The notes under the pieces were generated by a model, which was not told where the DNA came from, searched no databases, and worked only from the letters and a program-made list of their open reading frames with translations. A DNA stretch of 46,144 bases, from NCBI GenBank assembly GCA_949538735.1, contig CATGLK010000002.1:1-46144 (forward strand), read 5' to 3'. Below, in pieces: positions 1 through 9,173 of this stretch. Every line of letters begins with the position of its first letter. Within the stretch, counting starts at the first letter, position 1. Origin of the DNA: an uncultured Clostridia bacterium. GTDB taxonomy: Bacteria > Bacillota > Clostridia > TANB77 > CAG-508. The position numbers were made by a program, and so were the translations under genes.

Positions 1-66
1 AAAGAAATTCTAAAACGACCAATAATTTCATCTATGTATTTTTGAGTGTGCTAAACACTATAATTT
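1..66 (+). other. probable 23S-5S rRNA spacer
   Basis: This short A/T-rich stretch lies directly upstream of the 5S rRNA and contains no open reading frame. Its position suggests the spacer of an rRNA operon whose 23S gene lies outside the window. No 23S sequence is recognisable in it, so the call rests on context only. Confidence 0.45.
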
Positions 67-183
67 TCTAGTGACGATGACATTTGGGGTAATACCTGTT
101 CCCATTCCGAACACAGAAGTCAAGCCTAAATGTGCCGAAAATACTTGCGGGTTACCCTGCTGGAAAGATAGGTTGTTGCTAGA
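67..183 (+). rRNA. rrf: 5S ribosomal RNA
   Basis: The stretch carries the conserved 5S core around positions 100-125 (CCCATTCCGAACACAGAAGT, followed by CAAGCC) and the GGGTTACCCTGCTGG segment near 150-164. The 5' end TCTAG (67-71) pairs with the 3' end CTAGA (179-183) to close helix I, giving about 117 nt, the normal size. It would be the last gene of an rRNA operon, with a terminator just downstream. It forms the central protuberance of the large ribosomal subunit. Confidence 0.95.
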
Positions 184-203
184 TTTTTTTTATTTTTAAA
201 AAG

Positions 204-248
204 ATAGACTAGAGTTTAATAGCACTATTGAATTGTAGTCTATTTTTT
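204..248 (+). terminator. rRNA operon terminator
   Basis: ATAGACTA (204-211) pairs with TAGTCTAT (236-243). An inner stem forms from the TTTAATA and TATTGAA segments, and a T-run follows at 243-248. It lies directly after the 5S rRNA. Confidence 0.8.
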
Positions 249-260
249 ATTTTGATATAT

Positions 261-288
261 TTGAAATTTATAATAAATATGATAAAAT
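261..288 (+). promoter_or_regulatory. putative SigA promoter of the flavin reductase gene
   Basis: TTGAAA (261-266) and TAAAAT (283-288) are separated by 16 nt. A TG dinucleotide just upstream of the -10 box makes an extended -10. It lies about 75 nt before the start codon at 362. Confidence 0.5.
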
Positions 289-361
289 ACAATAGTAAAA
301 TACAAATGCAGAATAAAATTTATTAAATAGAAAGTTAAATGGAAAGTTTAGAGGTAAAGAA

Positions 362-958
362 ATGAGCAAAAAAGTAATGTGGAAACCAGGAACATTTTTA
401 TATCCATTACCAGCAGTAATGGTAAGTTGTGGAGCTATGGAAAAATCAAACATAATAACAGTAGCATGGACAGGAATAATTAATACAGACCCTGCAATGG
501 TATATATATCAGTAAGACCAACAAGGCACTCATACAATATGATAAAAGAGCAAGGAGAATTTGTAATAAATCTAACAAATCAAAAATTAGCAAGAGCAAC
601 AGACTGGTGTGGAGTAAAAACAGGAGCTAAGGTAGACAAATTTAAAGAGATGAATTTACACAAGCAAAAAGCAAACTTTGTAAAATGTCCAATGATAGAA
701 GAAAGCCCAGTATCAATAGAATGTAAGGTAAAAGAAATAAGGGAATTAGGCTCACACCATATGTTTGTAGCAGAAGTTTTAGCAATAAATGCAGATGAAA
801 AATATATAAATGAAAAAGGAGCATTTGATATATCGAAATGTGATTTAATAGCATATTCAAATGGTCATTATTATTCTTTAGGTAAGAAAATCGGTAGATT
901 TGGATTTTCAGTACAAAAAAAGAAGAATAATAGGAACAGAAAAAATAGAAACAAATAG
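362..958 (+). CDS. flavin reductase family protein (FMN-binding split barrel)
   Basis: The 198-residue protein has the flavin reductase/DIM6-NTAB fold pattern: an N-terminal PGTFLYPLPAVMVSCG segment, then IITVAWTGIINTDPAMVYISVRPTRHSYNMI in which short motifs such as VAWTG and ISVRPTR match FMN-contacting strands, then a 'GEFVINL' strand. Members use NAD(P)H to reduce flavin or bind FMN as a redox cofactor in the cytosol. The last 20 residues are a K/N/R-rich tail beyond the domain. An AGAGGT ribosome binding site precedes the ATG. It stands alone between the 5S terminator and a convergent gene, so its substrate is unknown. Confidence 0.85.
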   Translation: MSKKVMWKPGTFLYPLPAVMVSCGAMEKSNIITVAWTGIINTDPAMVYISVRPTRHSYNMIKEQGEFVINLTNQKLARATDWCGVKTGAKVDKFKEMNLHKQKANFVKCPMIEESPVSIECKVKEIRELGSHHMFVAEVLAINADEKYINEKGAFDISKCDLIAYSNGHYYSLGKKIGRFGFSVQKKKNNRNRKNRNK

Positions 959-975
959 AAATTATATATAAAATA

Positions 976-1009
976 AAAAGATGGAACTTAATATAAGTTC
1001 CATCTTTTA
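976..1009. terminator. bidirectional terminator between convergent genes
   Basis: AAAAGATGGAACTTA (976-990) pairs with TAAGTTCCATCTTTT (994-1008). The A-run and T-run flanks would serve both the flavin reductase gene and the minus-strand peptidase-like gene. Confidence 0.85.
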
Positions 1010-1015
1010 GGAGTG

Positions 1016-1717
1016 CTATTCACAATAGCAAGGTGTTAAATCCCATACACAAATTGCGTCTTCATTTGCTAACATTGAATTAAACAGATCCTGAGTACTT
1101 AAAGCCATTACACCACTAGGAACTCTACTATCAATAACTAATGCTTGACCTTCAATTAATGCAAATAAAATTACATAATGCCCACCAATTCGAGAAGAAT
1201 CTCTATAATAGATGGAATCTTCTACTCTCATCGGAACAATAATACCATTTTTCAAGTTATCAAGAATCTGATCAAAATTGCTAATTCTAATATTTTTAGA
1301 AGAATTAGGCTGAGCAGCAATATAATTGATAATGTAGTCAATGGCAAGTATTGAACCATCAATTTTGGCAGAACCGTCATATGACATATTGTAACCTTTA
1401 ATTGTTAACTGAAAGGCAATGTCTTCAATAGAATGGTAAAAACCAAAATAATCTAAAAGTATCTTAAGAACACATTTAGTACAATCATTGTCGTTCTCAA
1501 CATTCTTTGAAACAATTGGAATTTCAATGATTTCTTCTCTGGTTGCAGAATCAATTGTGCCATGTATAAAACGAGTAGCCATGATAGTTCGCAGCCCAAT
1601 ATAATTAGAATGATCATAGGAATTCATAATAGTGTAAGAAGACTTTAAGCTTTTACCACTGTCAAAGTGATATTTTTCCCGTGTAGGTGTCAATGTACAA
1701 TTTGGCATTTTAAGCAT
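1016..1717 (-). CDS. peptidase C39-like domain protein, function unknown
   Basis: The protein has 233 residues. About 75 N-terminal residues match nothing I recognise. A C39-like cysteine protease pattern follows: DCTKCVLKILLDYFG with candidate nucleophile C79, GGHYVIL with H180, and VIDSR with D196, the normal Cys-His-Asp order. No membrane segment or ABC domain is visible, so it is not a full bacteriocin exporter. A soluble peptidase-like or inactive binding role is possible, and the usual oxyanion glutamine before the Cys is not evident. AAGGAGGA lies 9 nt before the start. Base composition is less A-biased than in neighbours and codon 13 is CGG, both hints of transfer. Confidence 0.6.
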   Translation of the reverse strand: MLKMPNCTLTPTREKYHFDSGKSLKSSYTIMNSYDHSNYIGLRTIMATRFIHGTIDSATREEIIEIPIVSKNVENDNDCTKCVLKILLDYFGFYHSIEDIAFQLTIKGYNMSYDGSAKIDGSILAIDYIINYIAAQPNSSKNIRISNFDQILDNLKNGIIVPMRVEDSIYYRDSSRIGGHYVILFALIEGQALVIDSRVPSGVMALSTQDLFNSMLANEDAICVWDLTPCYCE

Positions 1718-1740
1718 ATAAATTTATCCTCCTTATTAAA

Positions 1741-1792
1741 ACATAGAATGTTCTAATGTAATAATTATACACCCAAAAAACAATAAAGTCAA
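1741..1792 (-). promoter_or_regulatory. promoter with operator-like inverted repeat for the C39-like gene
   Basis: Read on the minus strand, TTGACT (1792-1787) and TATAAT (1769-1764) are 17 nt apart, close to the SigA consensus. Just downstream of the -10, at 1741-1759, lies an imperfect inverted repeat (ACATTAGAA on one side, TTCTATGT on the other), placed where a repressor would block initiation. The regulator is unknown. Confidence 0.65.
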
Positions 1793-1887
1793 CATAAAGC
1801 GAAGAATGATAAATTTTTAGTATAAACTTAGAAGAATAAATATCATAAAAATTTGACCTAAAAATGCAAAAAAAGTTCAAAAATCCA

Positions 1888-1945
1888 TTGACACAGGCGG
1901 AAATAAGTGGTAAAATATTAAAGCGTATGTAATTACGGACATACG
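1888..1945 (+). promoter_or_regulatory. SigA promoter of the rpmG-secE-nusG operon, with 5' leader hairpin
   Basis: A perfect TTGACA (1888-1893) and TAAAAT (1911-1916) are 17 nt apart, with TGG forming an extended -10. The predicted start is near 1923. The transcript would begin with a hairpin, CGTATGT (1924-1930) pairing with ACATACG (1939-1945), which may protect its 5' end. Confidence 0.85.
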
Positions 1946-1997
1946 ATCACATCGTTTCAAAAAAGTAAAAGGTTAAAAAATACGGAGGTGTATTCAA

Positions 1998-2162
1998 ATG
2001 GCAGCAAAAGGACCAAGAGAAAATATAACATTAGAATGTACAGAATGTAAAAGAAGAAATTACATGACTTCAAAAAACAAGAGAAACAATACAGACAGAT
2101 TAGAGATTGTAAAGTATTGTAAATTCTGCAAAAAACGTACAACACACAAAGAAACTAAATAG
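1998..2162 (+). CDS. rpmG: 50S ribosomal protein L33
   Basis: This 54-residue protein matches L33 of the zinc-binding type. It starts [10 protein letters not shown] and has two CxxC pairs (C14/C17 and C41/C44) that bind zinc, with the typical basic YMTSKNKRN middle. It is part of the large ribosomal subunit near the E site. ACGGAGGTG precedes the ATG. It is the first gene of the classical rpmG-secE-nusG order and is followed by secE after 29 nt. Confidence 0.95.
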   Translation: MAAKGPRENITLECTECKRRNYMTSKNKRNNTDRLEIVKYCKFCKKRTTHKETK

Positions 2163-2191
2163 TAAATAAGCTATTTTAAGGAGGAAATAAA

Positions 2192-2593
2192 ATGGCTAAG
2201 AAAGAAGCAAAAGCAAACAAAAAAGAAGTTAGCAAAAACAAAAAAAGTTTTTCAAAAGACTTTAAAGCTGAGTTAAAAAAGGTAATTTGGCCAACACCAA
2301 AACAACTAGTAAATAACACAGTAGCAGTTGTAACAATAGTATTAATAACAGCTGCAATAGTATTTGTATTAGATTTAGCGTTTGAAAGTGTAAACAAATA
2401 TGGAGTAAACAAAATAAAAGAAGCAGTATCAACAATGCAAGAATCTTCAAACGAAGAGAACAATACAGAAAGCACAGAAACAAATAATGATGAAAATGCT
2501 GTAGTTGAAGAAGAAACAAATACAGAAGTAACACCAGAAGAACAACCAACAGAAAATACTGCAACAGAATCTGAAAACACAGTAGCTGAATAA
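2192..2593 (+). CDS. secE: preprotein translocase subunit SecE with acidic C-terminal extension
   Basis: SecE clamps SecY in the plasma-membrane translocon. The first 75 residues are standard: a Lys-rich N-terminus, the amphipathic FKAELKKVIWPTPKQLVNNT helix, and one membrane helix (about 44-65). Firmicute SecE usually ends near residue 60-75. This one has 133 residues, with about 50 extra residues rich in E, N and T after the membrane helix. These would lie outside the cell given normal SecE topology. AAGGAGG precedes the ATG and nusG follows 42 nt later. Confidence 0.93.
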   Translation: MAKKEAKANKKEVSKNKKSFSKDFKAELKKVIWPTPKQLVNNTVAVVTIVLITAAIVFVLDLAFESVNKYGVNKIKEAVSTMQESSNEENNTESTETNNDENAVVEEETNTEVTPEEQPTENTATESENTVAE

Positions 2594-2635
2594 AATACAA
2601 AACAAATAAAATAAAAAAGAGGAGGCTATTTAAGT

Positions 2636-3172
2636 ATGTCTCAAAAAGATTATGATATGGTAGCTAGATGGTATGTAGTACATACATACTCAGGTTACGA
2701 AAACAAAGTAAAAACAGACTTAGAAAAAACAATAAAGAACAGAGAACTAGAAGACTTCTTCTTTGACATAATAGTACCAATGGAAGAACAAATAGAAATA
2801 AAAGACGGAAAAAGAAAAACAAACTTAAAAAAAGTTTTCCCAGGATATGTACTAATTAAAATGATAGTAACAGAAGAATCTTGGTACATAGTAAGAAATA
2901 CAAGAGGTGTTACTGGATTTGTAGGATCAGGAACAGACCCAATACCATTAACTGAAGAAGAAATTAGAAATATGGGATTTGATGATGTTCCAATAAATGT
3001 GGACTACGAAGTAAATGAACAAGTAAATATTATGAATGGTCCATTTGAAGGCTTTGTAGGAACTGTACAAGAAATAAATACAGAAAAACACAAAGTTAAA
3101 GTTCTAGTATCTATGTTTGGAAGAGAAACACCAGTAGAATTAGAATTTTCACAAGTACAAAAAATCAAATAA
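2636..3172 (+). CDS. nusG: transcription termination/antitermination factor NusG
   Basis: This 178-residue NusG has the N-terminal NGN domain ([27 protein letters not shown]) and a C-terminal KOW motif in [17 protein letters not shown]. It binds RNA polymerase and affects pausing, Rho termination and coupling to the ribosome. AGAGGAGG precedes the ATG by about 11 nt. A start at Met8 would be nearer the usual family N-terminus, but the ribosome binding site spacing favours 2636. Confidence 0.96.
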   Translation: MSQKDYDMVARWYVVHTYSGYENKVKTDLEKTIKNRELEDFFFDIIVPMEEQIEIKDGKRKTNLKKVFPGYVLIKMIVTEESWYIVRNTRGVTGFVGSGTDPIPLTEEEIRNMGFDDVPINVDYEVNEQVNIMNGPFEGFVGTVQEINTEKHKVKVLVSMFGRETPVELEFSQVQKIK

Positions 3173-3205
3173 TATAGTAAAAACAAAAAGGGAGGTGCCA
3201 CCAAA

Positions 3206-3634
3206 ATGGCAGAAAAAGAAATTTCAAATATTATTAAATTACAAATAGAAGCAGGGAAAGCATCACCAGCTCCACCAGTAGGTCCAGCTTTAGGTTCAAG
3301 TGGTGTTAACATTATGCAATTTGTTAAAGAATTTAATGATAGAACTGCAAACCAACCAGGAATGATTATACCAGTTGTTATAACAGTATATAAAGATAAA
3401 TCTTTTGAATTTATTACAAAAGTTCCACCAGTTGCAGTATTAATCAAAAAAGCAATTAAAATTCAAAAAGGTTCAGGAAAACCAAACAAAGAAAAAGTTG
3501 CTAATATAACAAAAGCACAAGTTAAAGAAATTGCTGAACAAAAAATGCCAGACTTAAATGCTGCATCAATAGAAACAGCTATGAGTATGGTTGAAGGAAC
3601 TGCTAGAGCTATGGGTGTAGTTGTAGTAGACTAA
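3206..3634 (+). CDS. rplK: 50S ribosomal protein L11
   Basis: The 142-residue protein has the L11 signature: [20 protein letters not shown] at residues 12-31, the N-terminal linker to the 23S rRNA-binding C-terminal domain, and the C-terminal [10 protein letters not shown]. It forms the GTPase-associated centre stalk base with L10/L7/L12. GGGAGGTG precedes the ATG. Normal length, no anomalies. Confidence 0.97.
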   Translation: MAEKEISNIIKLQIEAGKASPAPPVGPALGSSGVNIMQFVKEFNDRTANQPGMIIPVVITVYKDKSFEFITKVPPVAVLIKKAIKIQKGSGKPNKEKVANITKAQVKEIAEQKMPDLNAASIETAMSMVEGTARAMGVVVVD

Positions 3635-3700
3635 AAAACAATTTAATAAATAAGAAAAATGGGAGAGCTAAGGCTCGTTAGAACCAAGGGAGGTAAAAAA

Positions 3701-4384
3701 ATGAAAATGTCTAAAAGATATGCAGAAAGTGCAAAATTAATTGACAAAACAAAAGAATATGAAGCTAAAGAAGCTTTAGAAATAATTGAAAAAATGCCAC
3801 AACCAAAATTTGATCAAACTGTTGAATTACACGTTAAATTAGGTGTTGATTCAAAACATGCTGATCAACAAGTTAGAGGTACAGTAGTACTTCCAAATGG
3901 TACAGGTAAAACACAAAAAGTTTTAGTTTTTGCAAAAGGACCAAAAGCTGAAGAAGCTGAAAAAGCAGGAGCAGACTTCGTAGGAGCAGAAGAATTAATA
4001 CCAAAAATCCAAAACGATGGATGGTTTGATTATGATGTAGTTGTTGCAACTCCAGATATGATGGGTGTTGTAGGTAGATTAGGTAAAGTATTAGGACCAA
4101 AAGGTTTAATGCCAAACCCTAAATCAGGAACAGTTACAATGGACGTAACAAAAGCAATAAGTGAAATTAAATCTGGTAAAGTTGAATACAGATTAGATAA
4201 AAACAATATCATTCACTTAGGATTTGGAAAAGTTTCATTTGGTGCTGAAAAATTATTAGAAAACTATGAAGTAATAATGAATGCTATTATAAAAGCAAAA
4301 CCAGCAGCAGCAAAAGGTCAATATGTAAAAAGTGTTGCAATAGCACCATCAATGGGACCAAGCGTATTTATTAACCAAAAATAA
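3701..4384 (+). CDS. rplA: 50S ribosomal protein L1
   Basis: L1 binds 23S rRNA at the mobile L1 stalk and can repress its own operon. The sequence carries [18 protein letters not shown], the [18 protein letters not shown] motif and the C-terminal [11 protein letters not shown]. The frame stays open 42 nt further upstream, but AAGGGAGG at 3686-3693 is correctly spaced only for the ATG at 3701, giving 227 residues, normal for L1. It directly follows rplK. Confidence 0.96.
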   Translation: MKMSKRYAESAKLIDKTKEYEAKEALEIIEKMPQPKFDQTVELHVKLGVDSKHADQQVRGTVVLPNGTGKTQKVLVFAKGPKAEEAEKAGADFVGAEELIPKIQNDGWFDYDVVVATPDMMGVVGRLGKVLGPKGLMPNPKSGTVTMDVTKAISEIKSGKVEYRLDKNNIIHLGFGKVSFGAEKLLENYEVIMNAIIKAKPAAAKGQYVKSVAIAPSMGPSVFINQK

Positions 4385-4440
4385 TAGATAATAGTAGATA
4401 AAGTAGCGTATTAGCTAAATTAATGCTATGTAAATTGAAT

Positions 4441-4541
4441 ATAAGCCAAAGACAGTAGGCAAAAATTTAAGTCCTACCGAGGTAACAAAAAAGAGAACTA
4501 ACACTCTATTAGTAACCTTGGGTAGGAAACTAAAGAGTGTT
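4441..4541 (+). ncRNA. ribosomal protein L10 leader (rplJ autoregulatory RNA)
   Basis: The leader between rplA and rplJ has the L10-leader pattern. TCCTACC-GAGGTAA (about 4472-4485) pairs with TAACCTTGGGTAGGA (4513-4527), forming the L10-binding stem with internal bulge. It is interlocked with a second hairpin in which AACACTCT (4500-4507) pairs with AGAGTGTT (4534-4541), extended by TTAGT/ACTAA and followed by a T-rich run. In this family L10-L12 binding favours the terminator hairpin and lowers rplJ-rplL expression. Confidence 0.85.
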
Positions 4542-4581
4542 ATTTATTTTATTTATATAAAATCATAGGAGGTGAAAATAA

Positions 4582-5172
4582 ATGGCAAATGAGAAAATAC
4601 TAAATCAAAAGAAAGAAGAAGTAACAAAATTAGCAGAAAAAATCAAAAATGCTAAATTAGTACTTTTAACAGATTACAGAGGAATTAATGTAACTGATGA
4701 TACACAACTAAGAAGAGATTTAAGAGGAGTAAACGCTACATGTAACGTTATAAAGAATAATATTACAAGAAGAGCATTACAAGAAGCAGGAATAGAAGGA
4801 TTGGAAGAAACTTTAGTAGGACCAACAGCTGTAATAATGAGTGATGAAGATTACTTAGAAGCTTCTAAAATAATTTACAAATTTGGTAAAGATAACGAAT
4901 TCTACAAAATTAAAGGTGGAGTTATAGAAGGAAAAGTAATGACAGCAGAAGAAATTATTACACTTGCAAAACTACCTTCAAGAGAAGCTTTACTATCTAT
5001 GCTTGCTGGAGCTTTACTTGCAAATATTTCAAAAGTTGCAGTTGCATTAAATGAAGTTAAAAAACAAAAAGAAGAAGCTGGAGAAAAAGTTACTGTTGCA
5101 GTAGCTGCAGAAGAACCAGCACCAGCAGAAGAAGCTAAAGCTGAAGAACCAGCAGCAACAGAAGCTGAATAA
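4582..5172 (+). CDS. rplJ: 50S ribosomal protein L10
   Basis: L10 anchors L7/L12 dimers on the ribosomal stalk. The sequence has the N-terminal rRNA-binding part (LVLLTDYRGINVTDDTQLRR, VIKNNITRRAL) and the helix that binds L12 (around residues 135-160). At 196 residues it exceeds the usual 165-175 because of an Ala/Glu/Pro-rich tail of about 28 residues. AGGAGGTG precedes the ATG. The L10 leader upstream suggests feedback control by its own product. Confidence 0.95.
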   Translation: MANEKILNQKKEEVTKLAEKIKNAKLVLLTDYRGINVTDDTQLRRDLRGVNATCNVIKNNITRRALQEAGIEGLEETLVGPTAVIMSDEDYLEASKIIYKFGKDNEFYKIKGGVIEGKVMTAEEIITLAKLPSREALLSMLAGALLANISKVAVALNEVKKQKEEAGEKVTVAVAAEEPAPAEEAKAEEPAATEAE

Positions 5173-5180
5173 TAATATAA

Positions 5181-5314
5181 GGCTGAATTAGAAAAAGCCA
5201 AATAAGAGAAGGCAACTCTATAAATGCTAAAATAAGAGTAGTGAACTTATATCACTAAAGGTCAAGAAAAATAAATTAAAATATAGACCATAAAATTTAA
5301 GGAGGATTTATAAA
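5181..5314 (+). other. rplJ-rplL spacer with small stem-loops
   Basis: The spacer is not coding. Short stems are possible: GGCT/AGCC (5181-5199), AGAG/CTCT (5205-5219) and AGTGA/TCACT (5240-5256). They may be mRNA processing or stability elements that raise L12 output over L10. AAGGAGG for rplL ends the spacer. Confidence 0.4.
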
Positions 5315-5683
5315 ATGGAAAAAATTGAAAAGTTAATCGAAGAAATCGACGCTTTAACAGTTGTTGAATTAAATGACTTAGTAAAAGCAATTGAAGAAAA
5401 ATATGGAGTATCAGCAGTAGCTGCAGCAGCACCTGCAGCAGCTGGAGCAGCTGGAGCAGCAGCTGAAGAAAAATCATCATTTGATGTTGTATTAGCATCA
5501 GCTGGTGACCAAAAAATCAAAGTTATCAAAGTAGTTAGAGATGCTACAGGATTAGGATTAAAAGAAGCTAAAGAATTAGTTGACGGAGCTCCTAAAACAG
5601 TTAAAGAAGGAGTAAGCAAAGACGAAGCTGAAGATTTAAAAGCTAAATTTGCTGAAGTTGGAGCAGTTGTTGAATTAAAATAG
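5315..5683 (+). CDS. rplL: 50S ribosomal protein L7/L12
   Basis: This 122-residue stalk protein recruits translational GTPases. It has an N-terminal dimerisation helix ([20 protein letters not shown]), an Ala/Gly hinge (residues 36-52) and the C-terminal factor-binding domain ([32 protein letters not shown]). AAGGAGG lies 8 nt before the ATG. It is the last gene of the ribosomal block and is followed by a strong terminator. Confidence 0.97.
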   Translation: MEKIEKLIEEIDALTVVELNDLVKAIEEKYGVSAVAAAAPAAAGAAGAAAEEKSSFDVVLASAGDQKIKVIKVVRDATGLGLKEAKELVDGAPKTVKEGVSKDEAEDLKAKFAEVGAVVELK

Positions 5684-5711
5684 TTTATAACAACAAAACC
5701 ATAAAAATGAG

Positions 5712-5740
5712 AAAACAAGCCAATTAGGGCTTGTTTTTTT
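5712..5740 (+). terminator. terminator of the ribosomal protein operon
   Basis: AAAACAAGCC (5712-5721) pairs with GGCTTGTTTT (5728-5737), with an uninterrupted T-run into 5740. Confidence 0.9.
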
Positions 5741-5759
5741 GGTAAAAAAAGTATATAAT
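5731..5759 (+). promoter_or_regulatory. putative gatCAB promoter
   Basis: TTGTTT (5731-5736) and a perfect TATAAT (5754-5759) are 17 nt apart. The -35 overlaps the preceding terminator stem. The leader to gatC would be about 70 nt. Confidence 0.55.
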
Positions 5760-5837
5760 ATAGAACAATAGTGACGTGATGAAATTAGCTTAATAACTAA
5801 AAATTGCGTTATAACAGAGAATGTAGGAGATGATTAA

Positions 5838-6125
5838 ATGCAAGTAAGTAAAGAAGAACTTTTACACATTGCTAATTTAGCATGTTTAGAAATCGAAGAA
5901 AACGAAGTTGAAAAATACCTATTAAATTTACAAGATATATTAAACTTTGCAAACATAGTAAACAAAGCAGATGTAGACGGATTAGATATCACAATAGGTT
6001 CAAACGAAGCACATAATATATTCAGAAAAGACGAAGTAAAAATATTTAAAGATACAGAGAGTTTATTACAAAATGCAGAAGAAAAAGAACAAAATATGTT
6101 TAAAATACCAAAAGTAATAAATTAG
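5838..6125 (+). CDS. gatC: aspartyl/glutamyl-tRNA amidotransferase subunit C
   Basis: This 95-residue subunit stabilises GatA-GatB in the complex that converts Glu-tRNA(Gln) and Asp-tRNA(Asn) to the correct amides. It begins with the family pattern VSKEELLHIANLACLEI and contains YLLNLQDILNF. TAGGAGA precedes the ATG. gatA follows 75 nt later. Confidence 0.94.
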   Translation: MQVSKEELLHIANLACLEIEENEVEKYLLNLQDILNFANIVNKADVDGLDITIGSNEAHNIFRKDEVKIFKDTESLLQNAEEKEQNMFKIPKVIN

Positions 6126-6200
6126 AGCAAAAAGTTAAAGTTTTAAATAATAAATCATAAGTAATAAATGATAGCCAAAAGTATATAAGGAGGAAAATAG

Positions 6201-7670
6201 ATGAACATTATAGAATTAACTGTTCACGAGCTACAAGAAAAATTAAAAAATAAAGAAATAACAACGAAACAAATAGTAGAAGCATATGCAAATAGAATAG
6301 AAGAAAAAGAAAAAGATGTACAAGCATTTGTAACAACACTTGTAGAAGAAGCAAAAAAACAAGCAAATGACATTCAAGCAAAAAAAGAAAGCGGAGAAAT
6401 TACAGGAGATTTTGCAGGAATACCAATAGGAATAAAAGACAATATGTGTACAAAAGGGATAAAGACAACATGTAGCTCAAAAATGCTAGAAAATTTTGTT
6501 GCACCATATGACGCAACAGTTGTTGAAAAATTAAACAACGAAAACATCATAAACTTAGGAAAACTAAATATGGACGAATTTGCCATGGGGGGTTCAACAG
6601 AATATTCATATTTCAAAAAGACGAGAAATCCATGGAATTTAAACAAAGTACCAGGGGGGTCTTCGGGAGGTTCAGCAGCAGCAGTAGCAGCAGGAATGGT
6701 GCCATGGGCGTTAGGGTCAGACACAGGTGGGTCAATTAGACAGCCAGCTAGTTTTTGTGGAGTTGTAGGATTAAAACCAACATATGGACTAGTTTCAAGA
6801 TATGGCCTAGTAGCATTTGCCTCATCATTAGACCAAATAGGGCCAATAACAAAAGATGTTTATGATAGTGCAATGTTATTAAATTTAATTGCAGGTCCAG
6901 ATGAAAAAGATACAACATGCAGCAAAAAAGAGAAGATAGATTATACAAAAGCTTTAAAGAATGATGTAAAAGGACTAAAAATTGGAGTTCCAAAAGAGTT
7001 CTTTGGAGACGGAATAAATGAAGAAGTAAAAGCAGCATTAGAAAAAACAATAGAAACTTACAAAGAAATGGGAGCAGAAATTGAAGAATTCTCATTAGAT
7101 ATTGCAAACTATTCATTAGCAACATATTACATAGTTGCGTGTGCAGAAGCAAGTTCAAACTTAGGAAGATTTGACGGCATTCGTTATGGTCACAGAGCAA
7201 AGGAATTTACAAGCCTAAAAGACCTATATAAAAAGTCTAGAAGCGAAGGATTTGGTTCAGAAGTAAAAAGAAGAATTATCCTTGGAACATATGTATTGTC
7301 ATCAGGATATTATGATGCATACTACAAAAAAGCTCAACAAGTACGTACATTAGTTATGAAGAAATTCGATGAAGGGTTTAAAAAATATGATGTAATATTA
7401 ACTCCAACATCACCAACAGTAGCATTTGATATTGGAGCGAAAAGCTCAAATCCGCTAGAAATGTATTTATCAGACATATGTACTGTATCTGTAAATATCG
7501 CAGGTTTACCGGGAATCTCAGTGCCATGCGGAGTGGATAGCCAAGGTATGCCAATTGGAGTACAATTAATTGGAAACAAATTCTGTGAAGAAACAATTTT
7601 AAATGCAGCATATACATTAGAACAAAAAATCAAATTTAGAGAAAATTATAAACCAGAATTCAAAAAATAG
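6201..7670 (+). CDS. gatA: aspartyl/glutamyl-tRNA amidotransferase subunit A
   Basis: GatA is the glutaminase subunit that releases ammonia for GatB. The amidase-signature triad is complete: K79 in [10 protein letters not shown]154 in GGSSGGS and S178 in [10 protein letters not shown], the same numbering as characterised GatA proteins. The length of 489 residues is normal. AAGGAGG lies 7 nt before the ATG. It sits between gatC and gatB in one operon. Confidence 0.97.
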   Translation: MNIIELTVHELQEKLKNKEITTKQIVEAYANRIEEKEKDVQAFVTTLVEEAKKQANDIQAKKESGEITGDFAGIPIGIKDNMCTKGIKTTCSSKMLENFVAPYDATVVEKLNNENIINLGKLNMDEFAMGGSTEYSYFKKTRNPWNLNKVPGGSSGGSAAAVAAGMVPWALGSDTGGSIRQPASFCGVVGLKPTYGLVSRYGLVAFASSLDQIGPITKDVYDSAMLLNLIAGPDEKDTTCSKKEKIDYTKALKNDVKGLKIGVPKEFFGDGINEEVKAALEKTIETYKEMGAEIEEFSLDIANYSLATYYIVACAEASSNLGRFDGIRYGHRAKEFTSLKDLYKKSRSEGFGSEVKRRIILGTYVLSSGYYDAYYKKAQQVRTLVMKKFDEGFKKYDVILTPTSPTVAFDIGAKSSNPLEMYLSDICTVSVNIAGLPGISVPCGVDSQGMPIGVQLIGNKFCEETILNAAYTLEQKIKFRENYKPEFKK

Positions 7671-7725
7671 GTTTATAGGTGACCTAAAAAAGAAAACCTA
7701 AATACACGAAAAAGGAAATGAAAAT

Positions 7726-9165
7726 ATGGCAAGAGAAGATTACGAAGTAGTAATGGGATTAGAAGTTCACGCAGAACTTTCAACAAAAACAAAAATATTT
7801 TGTTCATGCCCAACTGAATTTGGAGCAGCACCAAATACACAAGTATGCCCAATTTGTATGGCAATGCCAGGAACATTACCAGTTCTAAATGAAAGAGTAA
7901 TAGAATATGCAGTAAAAGCAGGGCTTGCAACTAATTGCGAAATTGAAAGAAACAGCAAAAATGATAGAAAAAATTACTATTACCCAGATTTACCAAAATC
8001 TTATCAAATATCACAATTTGATAAACCACTATGTAAAAACGGAAAAATAGAATTTGAAACAAGTAATGGACTTAAAACAATTGGAATAGAAAGAATTCAT
8101 ATAGAAGAAGATGCTGGAAAATTAAATCACGATGACCTTAATGGTGGAAGCTTAGTAGATTTAAACAGGGCGGGTGTGCCTTTAATTGAGATAGTATCAA
8201 GACCAGATTTTAGAACAGTAGAAGAAGTAGAATTATATTTGAAGAAATTAAAATCAATTCTAGAATATATCGAAGTATCTGACTGTAAAATGCAAGAAGG
8301 TTCATATAGAGCAGATGTAAACGTATCTGTTAGAAAAAAAGGAGACCCAAAACTTGGAACACGTACAGAAATGAAAAATATGAACTCTTTTAGAAGTATT
8401 ATAAGAGCAATAGAATACGAGATAGAAAGACAAATAGATGTTGTAGAAAGTGGAGAAAAAGTAATTCAAGAAACAAGAAGATGGGACGAAGTATCAGGAA
8501 AAACATTTTCTATGAGAGATAAAGAAGACGCACAAGATTACCGTTATTTCCCTGAGCCAGACTTAGTAGCAATAAAACTTTCAGAAGAATATATCGAAAA
8601 CATCAAAAAAACATTGCCAGAATTACCAGAAAGCAGAAAACAAAGATATTTAGAAGAATACAAACTATCAGAAAAAGACGCAAACATCATAACATCATCA
8701 AAATATCTATCAGACCTATTCGAAAAATCAATAAAAGTATGCAACAACCCAAAGGCAGTAAACAACTGGATTATTTCAGACATATCAAGAATAATAAACG
8801 AAACAGAACTAGAGCCAAGCCAAATACCATTTGACAGCAATCAATTAGGAAAATTAGTAATATTAATAGATAAAGGCATTATCAGTTCTAGCATCGGTAA
8901 AAAAGTATTGGTAGAATTATTTGAAAATCCAAGAGACCCAGAAGAAATAATCAAAGAAAAAGGGTGGCTACAAATATCTGATGAAGGAGCAATAAAAGAA
9001 ATAGTTGTAAACATATTAGAAGCAAATCCACAATCAATTGCAGACTACAAAGCTGGAAAAGACAGAGCTTTAGGGTTCTTAGTTGGACAAGCTATGAAAC
9101 AAACTAAGGGAAAAGCAAACCCACAAATATTAAACAAACTATTCTTAGAAGAATTAAATAAATAA
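7726..9165 (+). CDS. gatB: aspartyl/glutamyl-tRNA amidotransferase subunit B
   Basis: GatB phosphorylates and amidates the misacylated tRNA. Family motifs include VMGLEVHAELST, FCSCPTEFG with CPIC zinc cysteines, YYYPDLPKSYQISQ and the MQEGSYRADVNVS segment. The C-terminal YqeY-like tRNA-binding domain follows (about 330-479). Length 479 is typical. The ribosome binding site is a modest AAAGGAAATG stretch. The stop codon is followed after 8 nt by a cluster of hairpin repeats. Confidence 0.96.
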   Translation: MAREDYEVVMGLEVHAELSTKTKIFCSCPTEFGAAPNTQVCPICMAMPGTLPVLNERVIEYAVKAGLATNCEIERNSKNDRKNYYYPDLPKSYQISQFDKPLCKNGKIEFETSNGLKTIGIERIHIEEDAGKLNHDDLNGGSLVDLNRAGVPLIEIVSRPDFRTVEEVELYLKKLKSILEYIEVSDCKMQEGSYRADVNVSVRKKGDPKLGTRTEMKNMNSFRSIIRAIEYEIERQIDVVESGEKVIQETRRWDEVSGKTFSMRDKEDAQDYRYFPEPDLVAIKLSEEYIENIKKTLPELPESRKQRYLEEYKLSEKDANIITSSKYLSDLFEKSIKVCNNPKAVNNWIISDISRIINETELEPSQIPFDSNQLGKLVILIDKGIISSSIGKKVLVELFENPRDPEEIIKEKGWLQISDEGAIKEIVVNILEANPQSIADYKAGKDRALGFLVGQAMKQTKGKANPQILNKLFLEELNK

Positions 9166-9173
9166 AATTTAAA

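Noticed and set aside
5308..5718. 136-codon minus-strand ORF antisense to rplL
   Set aside because: It is an Ala/Ser-rich shadow of the rplL frame without a ribosome binding site; similar Leu-rich shadows oppose many A-rich genes here.
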